A stretch of DNA of 64,000 nt. Origin: Sphingomonas sp. Leaf357. GTDB taxonomy: Bacteria > Pseudomonadota > Alphaproteobacteria > Sphingomonadales > Sphingomonadaceae. Shown here in pieces: positions 1 to 9,198 of this stretch; position 1 is the first letter of the stretch; each line of letters starts with the position of its first letter. The position numbers and the translations under genes are program-made. Where the stretch lies: positions 2,065,398 to 2,129,397 of the forward strand of contig NZ_LMPM01000001.1 in assembly GCF_001423845.1 (NCBI RefSeq), given 5' to 3'. The notes beneath the pieces are model-generated. The model was not told where the DNA came from, did no database searches, and saw nothing but the letters and a program-made list of their open reading frames with translations.

Positions 1-243
1 AGCGGCTCGCAGTCGCATCAGCGCATGTGCGGCGTGTGTCATGTCCGGCTGTACAACACCAATACGATGCGCGCCGGCATCGCCGTGGTTCGTGCCGGCT
101 CGCTCGATCGCAGCGACGAACTGGACGTGCCGTTGCACATCTGGGTCAAGCGTAAACAGCCCTGGGTGCGATTGCCCGAAGGCGCGGAATCTTATGAGGA
201 AGCCGCGCCGCCCGAGGCGATCGTGCGGCTGTTTTCGCGCTGA
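1..243 (+). CDS. GFA-family protein (C-terminal fragment)
   Basis: The 5' end lies outside the window, so only the last 80 residues are visible in frame 1. They contain a CGVCH motif followed by a short beta-rich segment ending in EAAPPEAIVRLFSR. This matches the end of GFA-domain (glutathione-dependent formaldehyde-activating/CENP-V-like) zinc-binding proteins, where the second Cys pair completes a metal site. A second complete GFA protein follows 27 bp downstream, so the two probably form a small tandem operon. Biochemical substrate is unknown; most family members are uncharacterised. Confidence 0.75.
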   Translation, partial: SGSQSHQRMCGVCHVRLYNTNTMRAGIAVVRAGSLDRSDELDVPLHIWVKRKQPWVRLPEGAESYEEAAPPEAIVRLFSR

Positions 244-270
244 AATATATAGCATGTCGAGGAGCGTGCC

Positions 271-714
271 ATGACCGAGATGACCGGCGGCTGCCAGTGC
301 GGCCGCATCCGCTATCGCGCCGAGGTGGACAGCGACGACGCCTATCTCTGCCATTGCCGCATGTGTCAGCGCGCCACCGGCGGCGTATCGATCGCGTTCC
401 GCAGCATGAAGCGCGCCGATCTCCAGTGGGACCGCGAGCCGGATCGGTACCGATCGTCGCCGATCGCCGAGCGCGGTTTCTGCTCCGCATGCGGCACGCC
501 GCTGACGTTCGAATTTCTCGAGGGCAGCGACCATCTCGACCTGACGGTCGGCAGTTTCGACGCGCCGTATCGCTTCAAGCCGACGCACCATTTCTCGCCG
601 GAAACCTGGCACGAGGACTGGCTCGACACGCGCGGCCTGCCTGCTACGCGGGTCGATGAAAATCCCTCCACTCGTGACCGCTGGATCAAAGCCGTTGGCA
701 AACTCCCCGATTGA
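271..714 (+). CDS. GFA-family zinc-binding protein
   Basis: A 147-residue protein of typical length for a single GFA domain. Visible metal-site motifs are GGCQCGRIRY at the N-terminus, CHCRMCQRATGG near residues 27-38 and FCSACGTPL near 70-78. This is the ordinary seven-Cys pattern of the family, which binds zinc; glutathione-formaldehyde chemistry is proved for few members. The start ATG has a weak GAGGAG-like ribosome site about 10 bases upstream. Its 3' end overlaps the next gene if that gene starts at its first ATG. Confidence 0.85.
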   Translation: MTEMTGGCQCGRIRYRAEVDSDDAYLCHCRMCQRATGGVSIAFRSMKRADLQWDREPDRYRSSPIAERGFCSACGTPLTFEFLEGSDHLDLTVGSFDAPYRFKPTHHFSPETWHEDWLDTRGLPATRVDENPSTRDRWIKAVGKLPD

Positions 715-1468
715 ACCGCAATATTTCGACAGCTTCGATGGCGCGCGCATCGCGTGGCGCGAACTGGGCCCGAAGTCGGGAGGGGGGCGTCCGGTCGTCC
801 TGATTCACGGCTATTTCTCCAACGCCCAGACCAACTGGATCCGCTACGGTCATGCCGCGGCGGTGGCGGAGAGGGGCTTTCGCGTGATCATGCCGGACCT
901 GCGCGGGCACGGCGACAGCGCCCGCCCGCATGATGCGGCGAGCTATCCGCCGGACGTGCTGATGCGCGATAACATGGCGTTGATCGACCATCTTGGCCTC
1001 ACCGATTACGATCTCGGCGGATATTCGCTCGGCGCGCGCACCACGGTGCGGATGCTTGCCAACGGCGTCGCGCCGAAGCGCGTCGTTCTGTCCGGCATGG
1101 GGCTGCGCGGGCTGACCGACACCGAAGGGCGGGGCAGCTATTTCCGCCGCATCCTGACCAATCTTGGCAGCTTCGAACGCGGCACGCCGGAATGGCTGAC
1201 CGAGGCGTTCCTGAAGACGACGAATGGCGATCCCGAGGCGCTGGTACGCGTGCTCGACACGTTCGTCGATACGCCCGAGGCGCAGATTGCCGCGATCCGG
1301 CAGCCGGTACTGGTCGTTTCGGGCGAGGAGGATGAGGATAACGGCCCGGCGCCGGAATTGGCCGATCTGCTGCCGCATGGCCAGTATCGCGCCGTACCGG
1401 GCGGGCATATGAGCGCCGTGGTGAAGCCCGAATTGGGCCGGGAGATCGCCGACTTCCTCGCCGCTTGA
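656..1468 (+). CDS. alpha/beta hydrolase
   Basis: A 270-residue alpha/beta-hydrolase fold protein. It shows the oxyanion-hole region (VVLIHGYFSNA, residues about 46-56), the nucleophile elbow GYSLGA, an acidic stretch SGEEDEDNG at the usual acid position and the late histidine in PGGHMSA. Substrate cannot be told from sequence. The first ATG overlaps the GFA gene by 59 bases; a TTG about 13 codons downstream would shorten the overlap and remove a poorly conserved leader, so the true start is uncertain. Confidence 0.85.
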   Translation: MKIPPLVTAGSKPLANSPIEPQYFDSFDGARIAWRELGPKSGGGRPVVLIHGYFSNAQTNWIRYGHAAAVAERGFRVIMPDLRGHGDSARPHDAASYPPDVLMRDNMALIDHLGLTDYDLGGYSLGARTTVRMLANGVAPKRVVLSGMGLRGLTDTEGRGSYFRRILTNLGSFERGTPEWLTEAFLKTTNGDPEALVRVLDTFVDTPEAQIAAIRQPVLVVSGEEDEDNGPAPELADLLPHGQYRAVPGGHMSAVVKPELGREIADFLAA

Positions 1469-1524
1469 CCGAGCGACGGCGGAGGGACACTCTGCGGATA
1501 TCTCCAATTTCCCAAGGGACATAC

Positions 1525-3336
1525 ATGATCCGCACCGGCATTTCGATCGTGGCACTGTCGTTGGCGCTGGCCGCGGTTCCGGCGTTCGCCCAGAGCGCAC
1601 CCACCGCAGCGGCGGCCGACGCCTTCGTCGCGCAGTCCGAGAAGACGCTCTACGATTTCTCGATCCAGTCGAGCCAGGTGAACTGGGTCAACGCGACCTA
1701 CATCACCGACGATACCGACGCGATGGCCGCGCGCATCAATGCGGAAGGCACCGAACTCTCGGTCAAGCTCGCGCTGGAGGCGGCGAAGTACGACAAGGTC
1801 GCCGGCCTCGCGCCCGACACGCGGCGCAAGCTCGATCTGCTGCGTGGCGGCATCACCTTGCCCGCGCCGACCACCCCCGGCGCGGCGACCGAACTCTCCA
1901 CGCTGGTGACGAAGATGTCGTCCTCCTACGGCAAGGGCAAAGGTACGCTCGACGGCAAGCCGATCAACGGCAGCGATATCGAGGCGGCGATGGGCACCGA
2001 GCGCGATCCGGCCAAGCTGAAGGAGATGTGGGTCAGCTGGCACGACAATGTCGGCGCACCGATGCGGGCCGATTACGCCAAGACGGTTGAGATCGCCAAT
2101 AAGGGCACGGCCGAACTCGGCTACAAGGATGTCGGGTCGATGTGGCGATCGGGCTACGACATGAGCCCGGAGGACTTCGCCAAGCTGACCGACAAGCTCT
2201 GGATCGAGGTCGAGCCGCTCTACAAATCGCTCCACACCTATGTCCGCTGGAAGCTCAACGAGAAATATGGCGACGCGGTGCAGCCCAAGACCGGGCCGAT
2301 CCGCAGCGACCTGCTCGGCAACATGTGGGCGCAGGAATGGGGCAATATCTATGACATCGTCGCACCGAAGGGCGCGGGCGATCTCGGCTTCGACACCACC
2401 GATCTGCTCAAGGCGAAGGGCTATGATCCGCTGAAGATGGTGAAGACCGGCGAGGGGTTCTATTCCTCGCTCGGCTTCGCACCCTTGCCGACGACGTTCT
2501 GGGAACGGTCGCAGATCACCAAGCCGGCCGATCGCGAGGTGATCTGCCACGCCTCGGCCTGGGATCTCGACAACAAGAACGACGTCCGCATCAAGATGTG
2601 CACGAAGGTGAACGGCGACGATTTCGTCACGATCCACCACGAACTCGGCCACAATTATTACCAGCGCGCCTATCAGAAGCAGCCGATGCTGTACCTGAAC
2701 GGCGCGAACGACGGCTTCCACGAGGCGATCGGCGATTTCGTCGCGCTGTCGATCACGCCTGACTATCTCGTGCAGATCGGCCTGCTCGACAAGGCGAAGG
2801 TGCCGAGCGCGGACAAGGATATCGGCCTGCTCCTGCGTCAGGCGATGGACAAGGTGGCGTTCCTGCCGTTTGGGCTGTTGATCGACAAATGGCGCTGGGG
2901 CGTGTTTTCGGGCGAGATCCCGGCGACCGGATACGAGAAGGGCTGGAACGATCTGCGCCTGAAGTATCAGGGTATCGCCCCGCCGGTCGCACGCGACGAG
3001 ACGAAGTTCGATCCGGGTGCCAAATATCACGTGCCGGCCAGCGTGCCGTACACGCGCTACTTTCTCGCACGCCTGTTGCAGTTCCAATTCTATCAGGCGG
3101 CCTGCAAGCAGGCGGGCTGGAAGGGCCCGCTGCATCGCTGCTCGTTCTACGGCAACAAGGCGGTCGGCGAGAAGCTGAACGCGATGCTGGAAATGGGGCA
3201 GTCCAAACCCTGGCCGGACGCCCTGCAGGCGTTCACCGGCAGCCGGGAAATGTCCGGCAAGGCGATGGTGGCATATTTCGCGCCGCTGAAGGCATGGCTC
3301 GACCAGCAGAATAAAGGGAAACCCACGGGATGGTGA
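1525..3336 (+). CDS. M2-family peptidyl-dipeptidase (ACE-like), exported
   Basis: A 603-residue zinc metallopeptidase of the angiotensin-converting-enzyme family (M2), which removes C-terminal dipeptides. Zinc ligands are visible: HELGH at residues 372-376 and the glutamate of FHEAIGDF at about 400, the usual 23-residue spacing. I chose the ATG at 1525 because it follows an AAGGGA ribosome site and opens a clear signal peptide (MIRTGISIVALSLALAA...AFAQ). A frame extends 20 codons further up without such features. The product should be periplasmic. Its stop overlaps the start of the next gene, suggesting co-transcription. Confidence 0.9.
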   Translation: MIRTGISIVALSLALAAVPAFAQSAPTAAAADAFVAQSEKTLYDFSIQSSQVNWVNATYITDDTDAMAARINAEGTELSVKLALEAAKYDKVAGLAPDTRRKLDLLRGGITLPAPTTPGAATELSTLVTKMSSSYGKGKGTLDGKPINGSDIEAAMGTERDPAKLKEMWVSWHDNVGAPMRADYAKTVEIANKGTAELGYKDVGSMWRSGYDMSPEDFAKLTDKLWIEVEPLYKSLHTYVRWKLNEKYGDAVQPKTGPIRSDLLGNMWAQEWGNIYDIVAPKGAGDLGFDTTDLLKAKGYDPLKMVKTGEGFYSSLGFAPLPTTFWERSQITKPADREVICHASAWDLDNKNDVRIKMCTKVNGDDFVTIHHELGHNYYQRAYQKQPMLYLNGANDGFHEAIGDFVALSITPDYLVQIGLLDKAKVPSADKDIGLLLRQAMDKVAFLPFGLLIDKWRWGVFSGEIPATGYEKGWNDLRLKYQGIAPPVARDETKFDPGAKYHVPASVPYTRYFLARLLQFQFYQAACKQAGWKGPLHRCSFYGNKAVGEKLNAMLEMGQSKPWPDALQAFTGSREMSGKAMVAYFAPLKAWLDQQNKGKPTGW

Positions 3337-4073
3337 TGGTGTCGATAGCGGCAGCCTTGCTCACCGGAGCCAGCGGGACTCCGGTGACGGTGGAGATCGT
3401 CGCGTCCGGCCATGTCGAGACGCCGGCCGATCGCTACCGCATCTCGGGCAGCGTTCTGGCCTGCGCGGCGACGCAGGCCGAGGCGGATGCTTTGCTCGCG
3501 CAGAAGACGGCCGCGATCACCAGGACGATGAGCGGGATGCGCGTGACCCCGGCGGCGGTCGCGGGCGAAAAGCTGTCCTTCGCGAGCATGATGGGCGCGA
3601 TGTCGGCCGGGCGGGGTGCGAGCGAGTGCAACAAATCGGGGCTGGACGACATGCTGTCCGCTGCCGCCGATGAGAAAGCCAAGGACAAGCCCGCGGCCAA
3701 GGTCGGCGCGAGTGCGCCGCTGTCGTTCGACGCACGCGATGCCGCCACCGCATCACGCGCGATCGCGGCGTTGAAGGCGGCGGACGCCAAGCCATCCGAC
3801 AAGGCGATCCCGGTTCTGCTCGACGAAACGGCGGCCAAGCGGTCTGCCAAGCAACAGGCTTTGGCAAAGGCGCGGGTGGAGGCCGAAGCTTACGGCGCGC
3901 CACTCGGGTTCGGGACGGCGACGTTGACCGGGATCAGCGAGCGGCAGGATTGGGGCTCGCTCGATTTCATGGGCCAGATCATGCGAACGATCGGTCTGGC
4001 CGGGGCCGGCCCGAGCGACAAGGTCGTGACTGATGTCACGCTCACGGTGTCGTTCCGGCTGGAAGGGCGGTGA
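3330..4073 (+). CDS. SIMPL-domain (DUF541) protein
   Basis: A 247-residue protein with a short hydrophobic N-terminus that may act as an export signal. VTVEIVASGHVETPADRY near residues 19-36 and the late helix KRSAKQQALAKARVEAEA, followed by a G-F-G-T-A-T-L strand, are the two halves of the SIMPL/DUF541 domain found in periplasmic or outer-membrane proteins of unknown role. The ATG overlaps the peptidase stop by 7 bases, so both are probably translated from one message. The central part (residues about 100-160) is Ala/Lys-rich and low in complexity. Confidence 0.75.
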   Translation: MVMVSIAAALLTGASGTPVTVEIVASGHVETPADRYRISGSVLACAATQAEADALLAQKTAAITRTMSGMRVTPAAVAGEKLSFASMMGAMSAGRGASECNKSGLDDMLSAAADEKAKDKPAAKVGASAPLSFDARDAATASRAIAALKAADAKPSDKAIPVLLDETAAKRSAKQQALAKARVEAEAYGAPLGFGTATLTGISERQDWGSLDFMGQIMRTIGLAGAGPSDKVVTDVTLTVSFRLEGR

Positions 4074-4099
4074 TGTGAAGGGGATGCCCTAAACTGCGC

Positions 4100-4201
4100 T
4101 TCCCCGGCGGAGGGCGGGGCCCAGTCGCGACGGCCGGATTTACGTCGCGCAATGCAAGATCATTGTCGTTTCCCGACTGGGCCCCGGCCTTCGCCGGGGA
4201 A
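4100..4201. repeat. palindromic intergenic repeat, copy A
   Basis: Two inverted arms, about 4100-4126 and 4175-4201, share the sequence CCCCGG-C-GAAGG-C-GGGGCCCAGTCG with a few mismatches and enclose about 48 bases. It lies between convergent genes and could form a long hairpin in RNA. The design resembles the other palindromic spacers in the chromosomal part of this window. Confidence 0.7.
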
Positions 4202-4221
4202 CCGCAAAGATGGGAATGCGC

Positions 4222-4710
4222 TTATTCCGGGATCGTACCCTCATCGGCGATCCCGGCCTCGAACGACTTGCTCGAATCGCTGCCGTCGGCCTGATGTGCC
4301 GTCTTGCCCTTGTTCGGTTTGGCGAAGTCGTCGTTCGCCGGCGTGCTGCCCCGGAGCGCAAGGATCCCGGCGGTGAGCGCGGCGCCGACCGTGCCGACCA
4401 ATGCCGCGATGCCCCATTTGCTGTTGTCCCCGGTAACGGCCGCCTTGGCGGTCGTGAAGGCCTTGGCCGTGGCCGACTTGTTCGTCGCGGTCACGGTCGC
4501 GCGCTTGGCGGCGGTCTTTGGTGCGGTCGTCGGCTTGGCGGCTGCTGCCGTCGTGGCTGGTTTGCGCGCCGCCGGAGCCTTGCGTGCAGCCGGCTTGGCG
4601 GTGCTCGTCGCGGCGGTCTTGCGCACCGTCGTCTTGCGCGGCGTGGCGGGTTTACGCGGGGCGGGTGGCTTGGTCGTGCCGTCGGTCGGCTTCTTCGGCG
4701 GGGTGGCCAT
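4222..4710 (-). CDS. histone H1-like Ala/Lys/Pro-rich protein with C-terminal membrane helix
   Basis: A 162-residue protein. Residues 1-85 are made almost only of Ala, Lys, Pro, Thr and Arg, as in bacterial histone H1-like DNA-binding tails. A hydrophobic stretch (WGIAALVGTVGAALTAGILAL, split here over about residues 100-120) follows, then an acidic tail. I placed the start at MATPPKK because a CAGGAG ribosome site precedes it; the open frame runs 44 codons further without support. A nucleoid or envelope-tethering role is inference. Low-complexity composition makes homology-based naming unsafe. Confidence 0.65.
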   Translation of the reverse strand: MATPPKKPTDGTTKPPAPRKPATPRKTTVRKTAATSTAKPAARKAPAARKPATTAAAAKPTTAPKTAAKRATVTATNKSATAKAFTTAKAAVTGDNSKWGIAALVGTVGAALTAGILALRGSTPANDDFAKPNKGKTAHQADGSDSSKSFEAGIADEGTIPE

Positions 4711-4786
4711 CGCGAGGGACTCCTGAAATCGTTGCGCTAGGGTAACGCATAACTCGCTTCGGGTTTCCCTGCCACGCGGATTCGTC

Positions 4787-6238
4787 TTACCGGAAAGGCG
4801 GCTCGTTGAAAGCGCGCAGCTTGCGACTGTGGAGCTTCTCACCCTCGCGGCGCAGTTCCTCGCAGGTCTCGATGCCGATGCGCATATGTTCGTTGATCGC
4901 GCGCTCGTAGAAGCGGTTGGCCTGGCCGGGCAGCTTCAGTTCGCCGTGCAGTGGCTTGTCCGACACGCACAGCAGCGTGCCATAGGGGACGCGGAAGCGA
5001 TAACCCTGCGCGGCGATCGTCGCGGATTCCATGTCGATGCCAACCGCGCGGCTGAGCGAGAAGCGCAGCGCCGAGCGCGAGTAGCGCAGCTCCCAGTTGC
5101 GATCGTCGGTCGTCACGATCGTGCCGGTGCGCAGGCGGCGCTTCAGTTCCTCGCCCGACTGGCCGGAGATCGTCTCCGCCGCGCGCGCCATCGCGACCTG
5201 CACTTCGGCGATGGCCGGCACCGGGATTTCGGGCGGCAGCACATCGTCCAGCACATGATCGTCGCGCAGATAGGCATGCGCGAGGACGTAATCGCCGATC
5301 CGCTGGCTCGGGCGCAGGCCGCCGCAATGGCCGATCATCAGCCACGCCTCGGGCCGCAGCACCGCGAGATGATCGGTGATCGTCTTCGCGTTGGAGGGCC
5401 CCACGCCGATATTGACGAGCGTGATGCCGGTGCCGTCCGCGGCCATCAGATGATAGGCCGGCATCTGGTGGCGACGCCATGCGCTGTCGCTCACGATCTT
5501 GTCGGCATCGTCGCCGGCGTGGATCATGATCCCGCCCGCACCAGAAAGTCCGGTAAAGCGACTGGGATTGCCGTCCGCGTCCGGACCGAGCTGGCTCGCC
5601 GCCCAGCGGACGAACTCGTCGACATAGCGATGATAATTGGTGAACAGCACGTAGCGCTGCGCATGCTCCGCCGGCGTGCCCATGTAATGGCGCAGGCGCG
5701 CTAGGCTGAAATCGGTGCGCAGCCCGTCGAACAACGCGAGCGGCTGCGTATCGTCGCTCGCCACCCACAGGCCGTCGGCGATCTCGTCGCCGATATGGGC
5801 GAGCTCGGTCGCCGGGAAGAAACGCGCCAGATCCGAGGCGGATATCTCGTCCAGGCTGAGCGCATGGCCGGGATCGATCACATACGGAAAGGGAATTTCC
5901 TGGCGACCGGCGACCGCCTCGACCTCGACGTCGTAATCCTCGATCAACAGGGTCAGCTGTTCGATCAGGTAATCGGCGAAGATCGCGGGCTTGGTGACGC
6001 TGATCTTGTATTCGCCCTCGGTGACCAGGCGGCCGAACGATCGCATCGGCGCGGGCCGGTCGCTGCCGCCGCGATAGATCAGGCGGATCTCGGGATAGGC
6101 GAAGCTGCCGTCACGGCGCGCTGCCGGATCGGGGATCGTGCCATCGGCGATATAGGCGGTGAGCGCGGCCTGCAGGCGGTCGACCGAGGCGCGATAGAGG
6201 GAGTCGAGTTCGGCAACGATGGCGGCGGCGTTTGTCAT
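4787..6238 (-). CDS. amn: AMP nucleosidase
   Basis: A 483-residue protein matching AMP nucleosidase in length and two-part layout. The N-terminal regulatory domain (about 1-200) is followed by a phosphorylase-like catalytic domain with GPSNAKTITDHLAVLRP, IGHCGGLR and the IDMESATIAAQGYRF motif near the ribose/base site. The enzyme hydrolyses AMP to adenine and ribose 5-phosphate in the cytoplasm and helps set adenylate pools. It is transcribed alone, leftward; about 260 bases upstream hold a palindromic repeat. Confidence 0.93.
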   Translation of the reverse strand: MTNAAAIVAELDSLYRASVDRLQAALTAYIADGTIPDPAARRDGSFAYPEIRLIYRGGSDRPAPMRSFGRLVTEGEYKISVTKPAIFADYLIEQLTLLIEDYDVEVEAVAGRQEIPFPYVIDPGHALSLDEISASDLARFFPATELAHIGDEIADGLWVASDDTQPLALFDGLRTDFSLARLRHYMGTPAEHAQRYVLFTNYHRYVDEFVRWAASQLGPDADGNPSRFTGLSGAGGIMIHAGDDADKIVSDSAWRRHQMPAYHLMAADGTGITLVNIGVGPSNAKTITDHLAVLRPEAWLMIGHCGGLRPSQRIGDYVLAHAYLRDDHVLDDVLPPEIPVPAIAEVQVAMARAAETISGQSGEELKRRLRTGTIVTTDDRNWELRYSRSALRFSLSRAVGIDMESATIAAQGYRFRVPYGTLLCVSDKPLHGELKLPGQANRFYERAINEHMRIGIETCEELRREGEKLHSRKLRAFNEPPFR

Positions 6239-6383
6239 CTGCTGTCGCTAAGGCAGGATCGTTACGGTGGCAAGACAGGGGTGTAGTTTGCCGCGTCACT
6301 AGCTCGCTTGCATCAGTCCGGAATTCGAACGGATGGGTATCCGGCTTTGAAAGTTCTTGATAGCGGTTTTCTCAGACCGAAAT

Positions 6384-6490
6384 CGTCACCCCGGACTGGT
6401 TCCGGGGTCCACCAAGCGCCTTTCGATACGAACACGGTGTGAATGCCGGGTTCGCGGCGCGGTGGACCTCGGAACCAGTCCAAGGTGACG
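6384..6490. repeat. palindromic intergenic repeat, copy B
   Basis: Arms at 6384-6413 and 6461-6490 are inverted copies (CGTCACC..GGACTGGTTCCG..GTCCACC) with a 47-base middle. The outer arm resembles the arms of the copies at 27336-27443 and 31944-32035 (C-GTCA-C/T-CC-TGAAC..TT..GTCCA), so these look like members of one dispersed family. No coding sequence fits. Confidence 0.7.
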
Positions 6491-6502
6491 GCGAGCTGGA
6501 TC

Positions 6503-6811
6503 TTAACCTTTTTTCGGCCCCGGCTTCTTCGCGGCAGGCTTGTCGTCTTCGAGCAGCTTGCTCACCCCGAACGCGGCACCCGCGACGGCGGCGGCGGCAC
6601 CTGCGGCGATCGCAGCGGCGGTCTTGGGGTTTTCCTTGGCGGCTTCCAGCGCGGTGTCGAAGGCGGCGGTGACCGACTTGGTCGCGCTTTCGATCGCGGC
6701 GGTTACGGCTTCCTGTGCCTGATCGAAAATCGATTTCTCGAGGCCGGCGTCCTTGGCGGCATCCTTGACGGTGTCGGCGATCTTGTCTGCGGTATCGGCT
6801 GCGTCGGTCAT
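6503..6811 (-). CDS. small hypothetical protein with membrane helix
   Basis: A 102-residue protein. The first half is an amphipathic, charged helix-rich stretch (MTDAADTADKIADTVKDAAK...); an alanine-rich hydrophobic segment lies near residues 68-88, and the tail is Lys/Pro-rich (KKPGPKKG). I chose the ATG at 6811 because AAGGAA precedes it; the frame reaches 30 codons further up. The layout recalls YtxH-like or other stress-linked small envelope proteins, but I cannot assign a family. It sits between amn and a peroxiredoxin gene on the same strand. Confidence 0.6.
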   Translation of the reverse strand: MTDAADTADKIADTVKDAAKDAGLEKSIFDQAQEAVTAAIESATKSVTAAFDTALEAAKENPKTAAAIAAGAAAAVAGAAFGVSKLLEDDKPAAKKPGPKKG

Positions 6812-6914
6812 AACGAGGTTCCTTTCAGTGCTGGGTATCGTTTCGACAACGCAACACCGCGCGCGCCGTTCCGTGCCCGCGCCGCATTCGGGCGCAGGCA
6901 CGGAGCGTCACGAC

Positions 6915-7394
6915 TTAGAGTTCGCCGAGCAGATATTCGGCCGACGACACGTTGAACTCGCCCGGAGCCTCGACGTGCAGCTGTTCGACGACGCCGTCGT
7001 TGACGATCATGGAATAACGCTGGCTACGCTCGCCCATGCCGAACTTCGATCCGTCGAAGGTCAGGCCCACGGCCTTGGCGAAATCGGCATTGCCGTCGGC
7101 GAGCATGGTGATCTCGCCGGCGTCGCTGGCCTTGCCCCAGGCGCCCATCACGAAGGCGTCGTTGACCGAGGTGAAGGCGATCTCGTCCACGCCCTTGGCC
7201 TTGAGCTCGCTGGCCTTGTCGACGAAGCCGGGCAGGTGGCGGGCCGAGCAGGTCGGGGTGAAGGCGCCGGGCACCGCCACGAGTGCGACCTTGCGGCCGG
7301 CGAAATAGTCTTCCGAGCTGACCTGTTCCGGGCCGCTTTCGGTCACCTTGGTGATCGTGGTGCTGGGGATCTTGTCGCCGACGCCGATGGTCAT
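6915..7394 (-). CDS. peroxiredoxin (Prx5 type)
   Basis: A 159-residue thioredoxin-fold peroxidase. The peroxidatic cysteine is in VPGAFTPTCSARHLPGF (Cys49), the signature of the Prx5/type II group. The usual fold is complete and the length is standard. It reduces hydroperoxides in the cytoplasm using glutathione/glutaredoxin or thioredoxin; which donor is used here is not visible. The ATG at 7394 follows a strong AAGGAG site. An upstream in-frame extension is unsupported. Confidence 0.9.
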   Translation of the reverse strand: MTIGVGDKIPSTTITKVTESGPEQVSSEDYFAGRKVALVAVPGAFTPTCSARHLPGFVDKASELKAKGVDEIAFTSVNDAFVMGAWGKASDAGEITMLADGNADFAKAVGLTFDGSKFGMGERSQRYSMIVNDGVVEQLHVEAPGEFNVSSAEYLLGEL

Positions 7395-7513
7395 GTGAAA
7401 AATTCTCCTTTGCGCGGCGCAAGGGCTGCGCGGCGTCCGGCACACATCTCGTATGGAGCCGAACTGATTTCAAGCATGGCGAGGGCGCATCCGGGCGGCT
7501 AAGACGCTAAGTT

Positions 7514-8074
7514 ATGGACAGCGCGCGATATCTGACCGGGCAATTCCTGCTCGCCATGCCCGGCATCGGCGATCCGCGCTTCGAACGCGCGGCGATCGCG
7601 ATATGCGCGCATGACGGCAATGGCGCGATCGGCATCGGCTTGGGCGAGGTGATCTCGGGGCTGGGGCTGCACACGCTGCTGGCACAGTTCGAGATCGATC
7701 CCGGTGTCGCGCCCGATGCCCCGGTGCATCTGGGTGGCCCGGTGGAGCCGAGGCGTGGTTTCGTCGTGCATTCCACCGACTGGTCGGGGCAGGACACTCT
7801 CGACGTCGCGGGGCGCTGGGCCCTGTCCGGCACGGTGGACGTGCTCCGAGCGATCGCGGCGGGCACCGGGCCGCGCCGCTTCGTCGTGGCCTTGGGCTAT
7901 GCCGGCTGGGGCGAGGGGCAGCTCGACGAGGAACTCACCCGGCACGGCTGGTTCAACGTCGGCGGCGATCTCGGGCTGCTCTATGACACGCCGGCGGCGG
8001 ACCGCTGGGGTCGCGGGTTCGCCGAGGCGGGTGTGGATTCGCGCTTGTTGGCGAGTGCTGCCGGGACGGCTTAA
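7514..8074 (+). CDS. YqgE/AlgH family protein (DUF179)
   Basis: A 186-residue single-domain protein. It begins with the family's typical YLTGQFLLAMPGIGDPRFERA and carries HLGGPVEPRRGFVVH and LGYAGWGEGQLDEEL. Function remains undefined in most organisms; the family was once linked to alginate regulation. Its stop overlaps the end of the convergent phosphatase gene by a few bases. The gene is divergent from the peroxiredoxin, with about 120 bases between them. Confidence 0.9.
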   Translation: MDSARYLTGQFLLAMPGIGDPRFERAAIAICAHDGNGAIGIGLGEVISGLGLHTLLAQFEIDPGVAPDAPVHLGGPVEPRRGFVVHSTDWSGQDTLDVAGRWALSGTVDVLRAIAAGTGPRRFVVALGYAGWGEGQLDEELTRHGWFNVGGDLGLLYDTPAADRWGRGFAEAGVDSRLLASAAGTA

Positions 8075-9087
8075 GCCGCGCGGCGTTGGATCGCGGCCAG
8101 ACCGTGGTGCACGATCAGCAATGCGGCGACGGCGACCGACATGCCGAGCAGGATATCCGACAGATAATGCGTCCCCTCGACCGGGGTGGACAACAGCATC
8201 GCGCCGTTCACGGCGATCAGCGGCCAGCGCAACCGCGCCACGCGCCACGCCGCGGCGGCGTAGAGCGTTCCGGCACAGGCGTGGAAGCTGGGCGCGGAGA
8301 CCAGCCCGCGCAATTGCCCGAGATCCACGACATGCACGGTGTGCGCGCGCAGTTGCGGGATCAGGTCCGGCTGCCATAGTTCGCTCTCCGGCATGTACGG
8401 GATCGCGGCATGCCACAGATACGAGAACGGGCCGACCGCCGGCATGAACGCGAACAGGCTCAGCGTGATGATCGCGGCCAGCCAGAAGGTGAAGATGAAA
8501 CGGTGCGCCTCGGCACGCTGCGCGGTGACCGCGTAATACGCCAGCAGGACGGCGGGCGTGATGAAGATGCTGCGATAGGCGGCGGTGCCCAGGATCTGCA
8601 GCGTCGGGCTGGCCGCGACGGTGGTGTACCAGGCGAGCCAGTCGAAATGCAGCAGCGCATCCACCGCCTGCAGCTTGGCATCGGCATAGCCGTGCGTCAG
8701 CGCCGAGACGGGATAGCAGGAGATCGCGCCCATCAGCGCGATCGCGATGAAGATGCCGTAATATTCGGCACCGTCGGCAGCCGTTCGGGCGTGACGCCAG
8801 GCGCTTCCGGGCAGCAGCATGCGCGCCGCGACCGCGACCGCGCCGACGACGTAGAAGGGCAGGGTGCTGCGGCCCCAAGGGTCCACCGCCAGTCCGGCGC
8901 GCTGCATCATCAGCGCGAGGATGGCGAACGTCGCGAACAGGCCGCACGCGATCCACACCGCCGGAATGCCGCGATTGGCCCGTGACGGTCGAACCGCGGT
9001 TCTGGGTGCCGGAATTACGATGTCGGACAGGAATGCGTGCGGGCGATTGACCGGGTCCGAGGATGTACCGCCGAGCGGTGGGGACAT
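8071..9087 (-). CDS. PAP2-superfamily membrane phosphatase
   Basis: A 338-residue integral membrane protein with about six hydrophobic segments. The PAP2 signature is visible late in the protein: SAPSFHACAGTLYAAAAW (PSxH motif) and TPVEGTHYLSDILLG (last catalytic His and Asp). This arrangement resembles the inositol-phosphorylceramide-synthase-like PAP2_3 group, so a lipid phosphate or phospho-transfer role at the inner membrane is likely. I placed the start at MSPPLGGT (9087); the open frame runs 41 codons further through charged sequence without a ribosome site. Confidence 0.85.
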   Translation of the reverse strand: MSPPLGGTSSDPVNRPHAFLSDIVIPAPRTAVRPSRANRGIPAVWIACGLFATFAILALMMQRAGLAVDPWGRSTLPFYVVGAVAVAARMLLPGSAWRHARTAADGAEYYGIFIAIALMGAISCYPVSALTHGYADAKLQAVDALLHFDWLAWYTTVAASPTLQILGTAAYRSIFITPAVLLAYYAVTAQRAEAHRFIFTFWLAAIITLSLFAFMPAVGPFSYLWHAAIPYMPESELWQPDLIPQLRAHTVHVVDLGQLRGLVSAPSFHACAGTLYAAAAWRVARLRWPLIAVNGAMLLSTPVEGTHYLSDILLGMSVAVAALLIVHHGLAAIQRRAA

Positions 9088-9198
9088 AAGCTTTACCTTA
9101 TTCGACCGACATGGTTGAACAGGGCCGCCCTTACGGCATGCTGAACCGCGCGTCGATGCTACGGATTTGTTACGTGGACGGTGCTGCTTTCGTGCAAC

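Noticed and set aside
1138-3135. Long leftward open frame (665 codons) opposite the M2 peptidase
   Set aside because: It is the mirror of a high-GC gene: Arg/His/Gln-rich, no domain, while the opposite strand has signal peptide and HELGH zinc motif.
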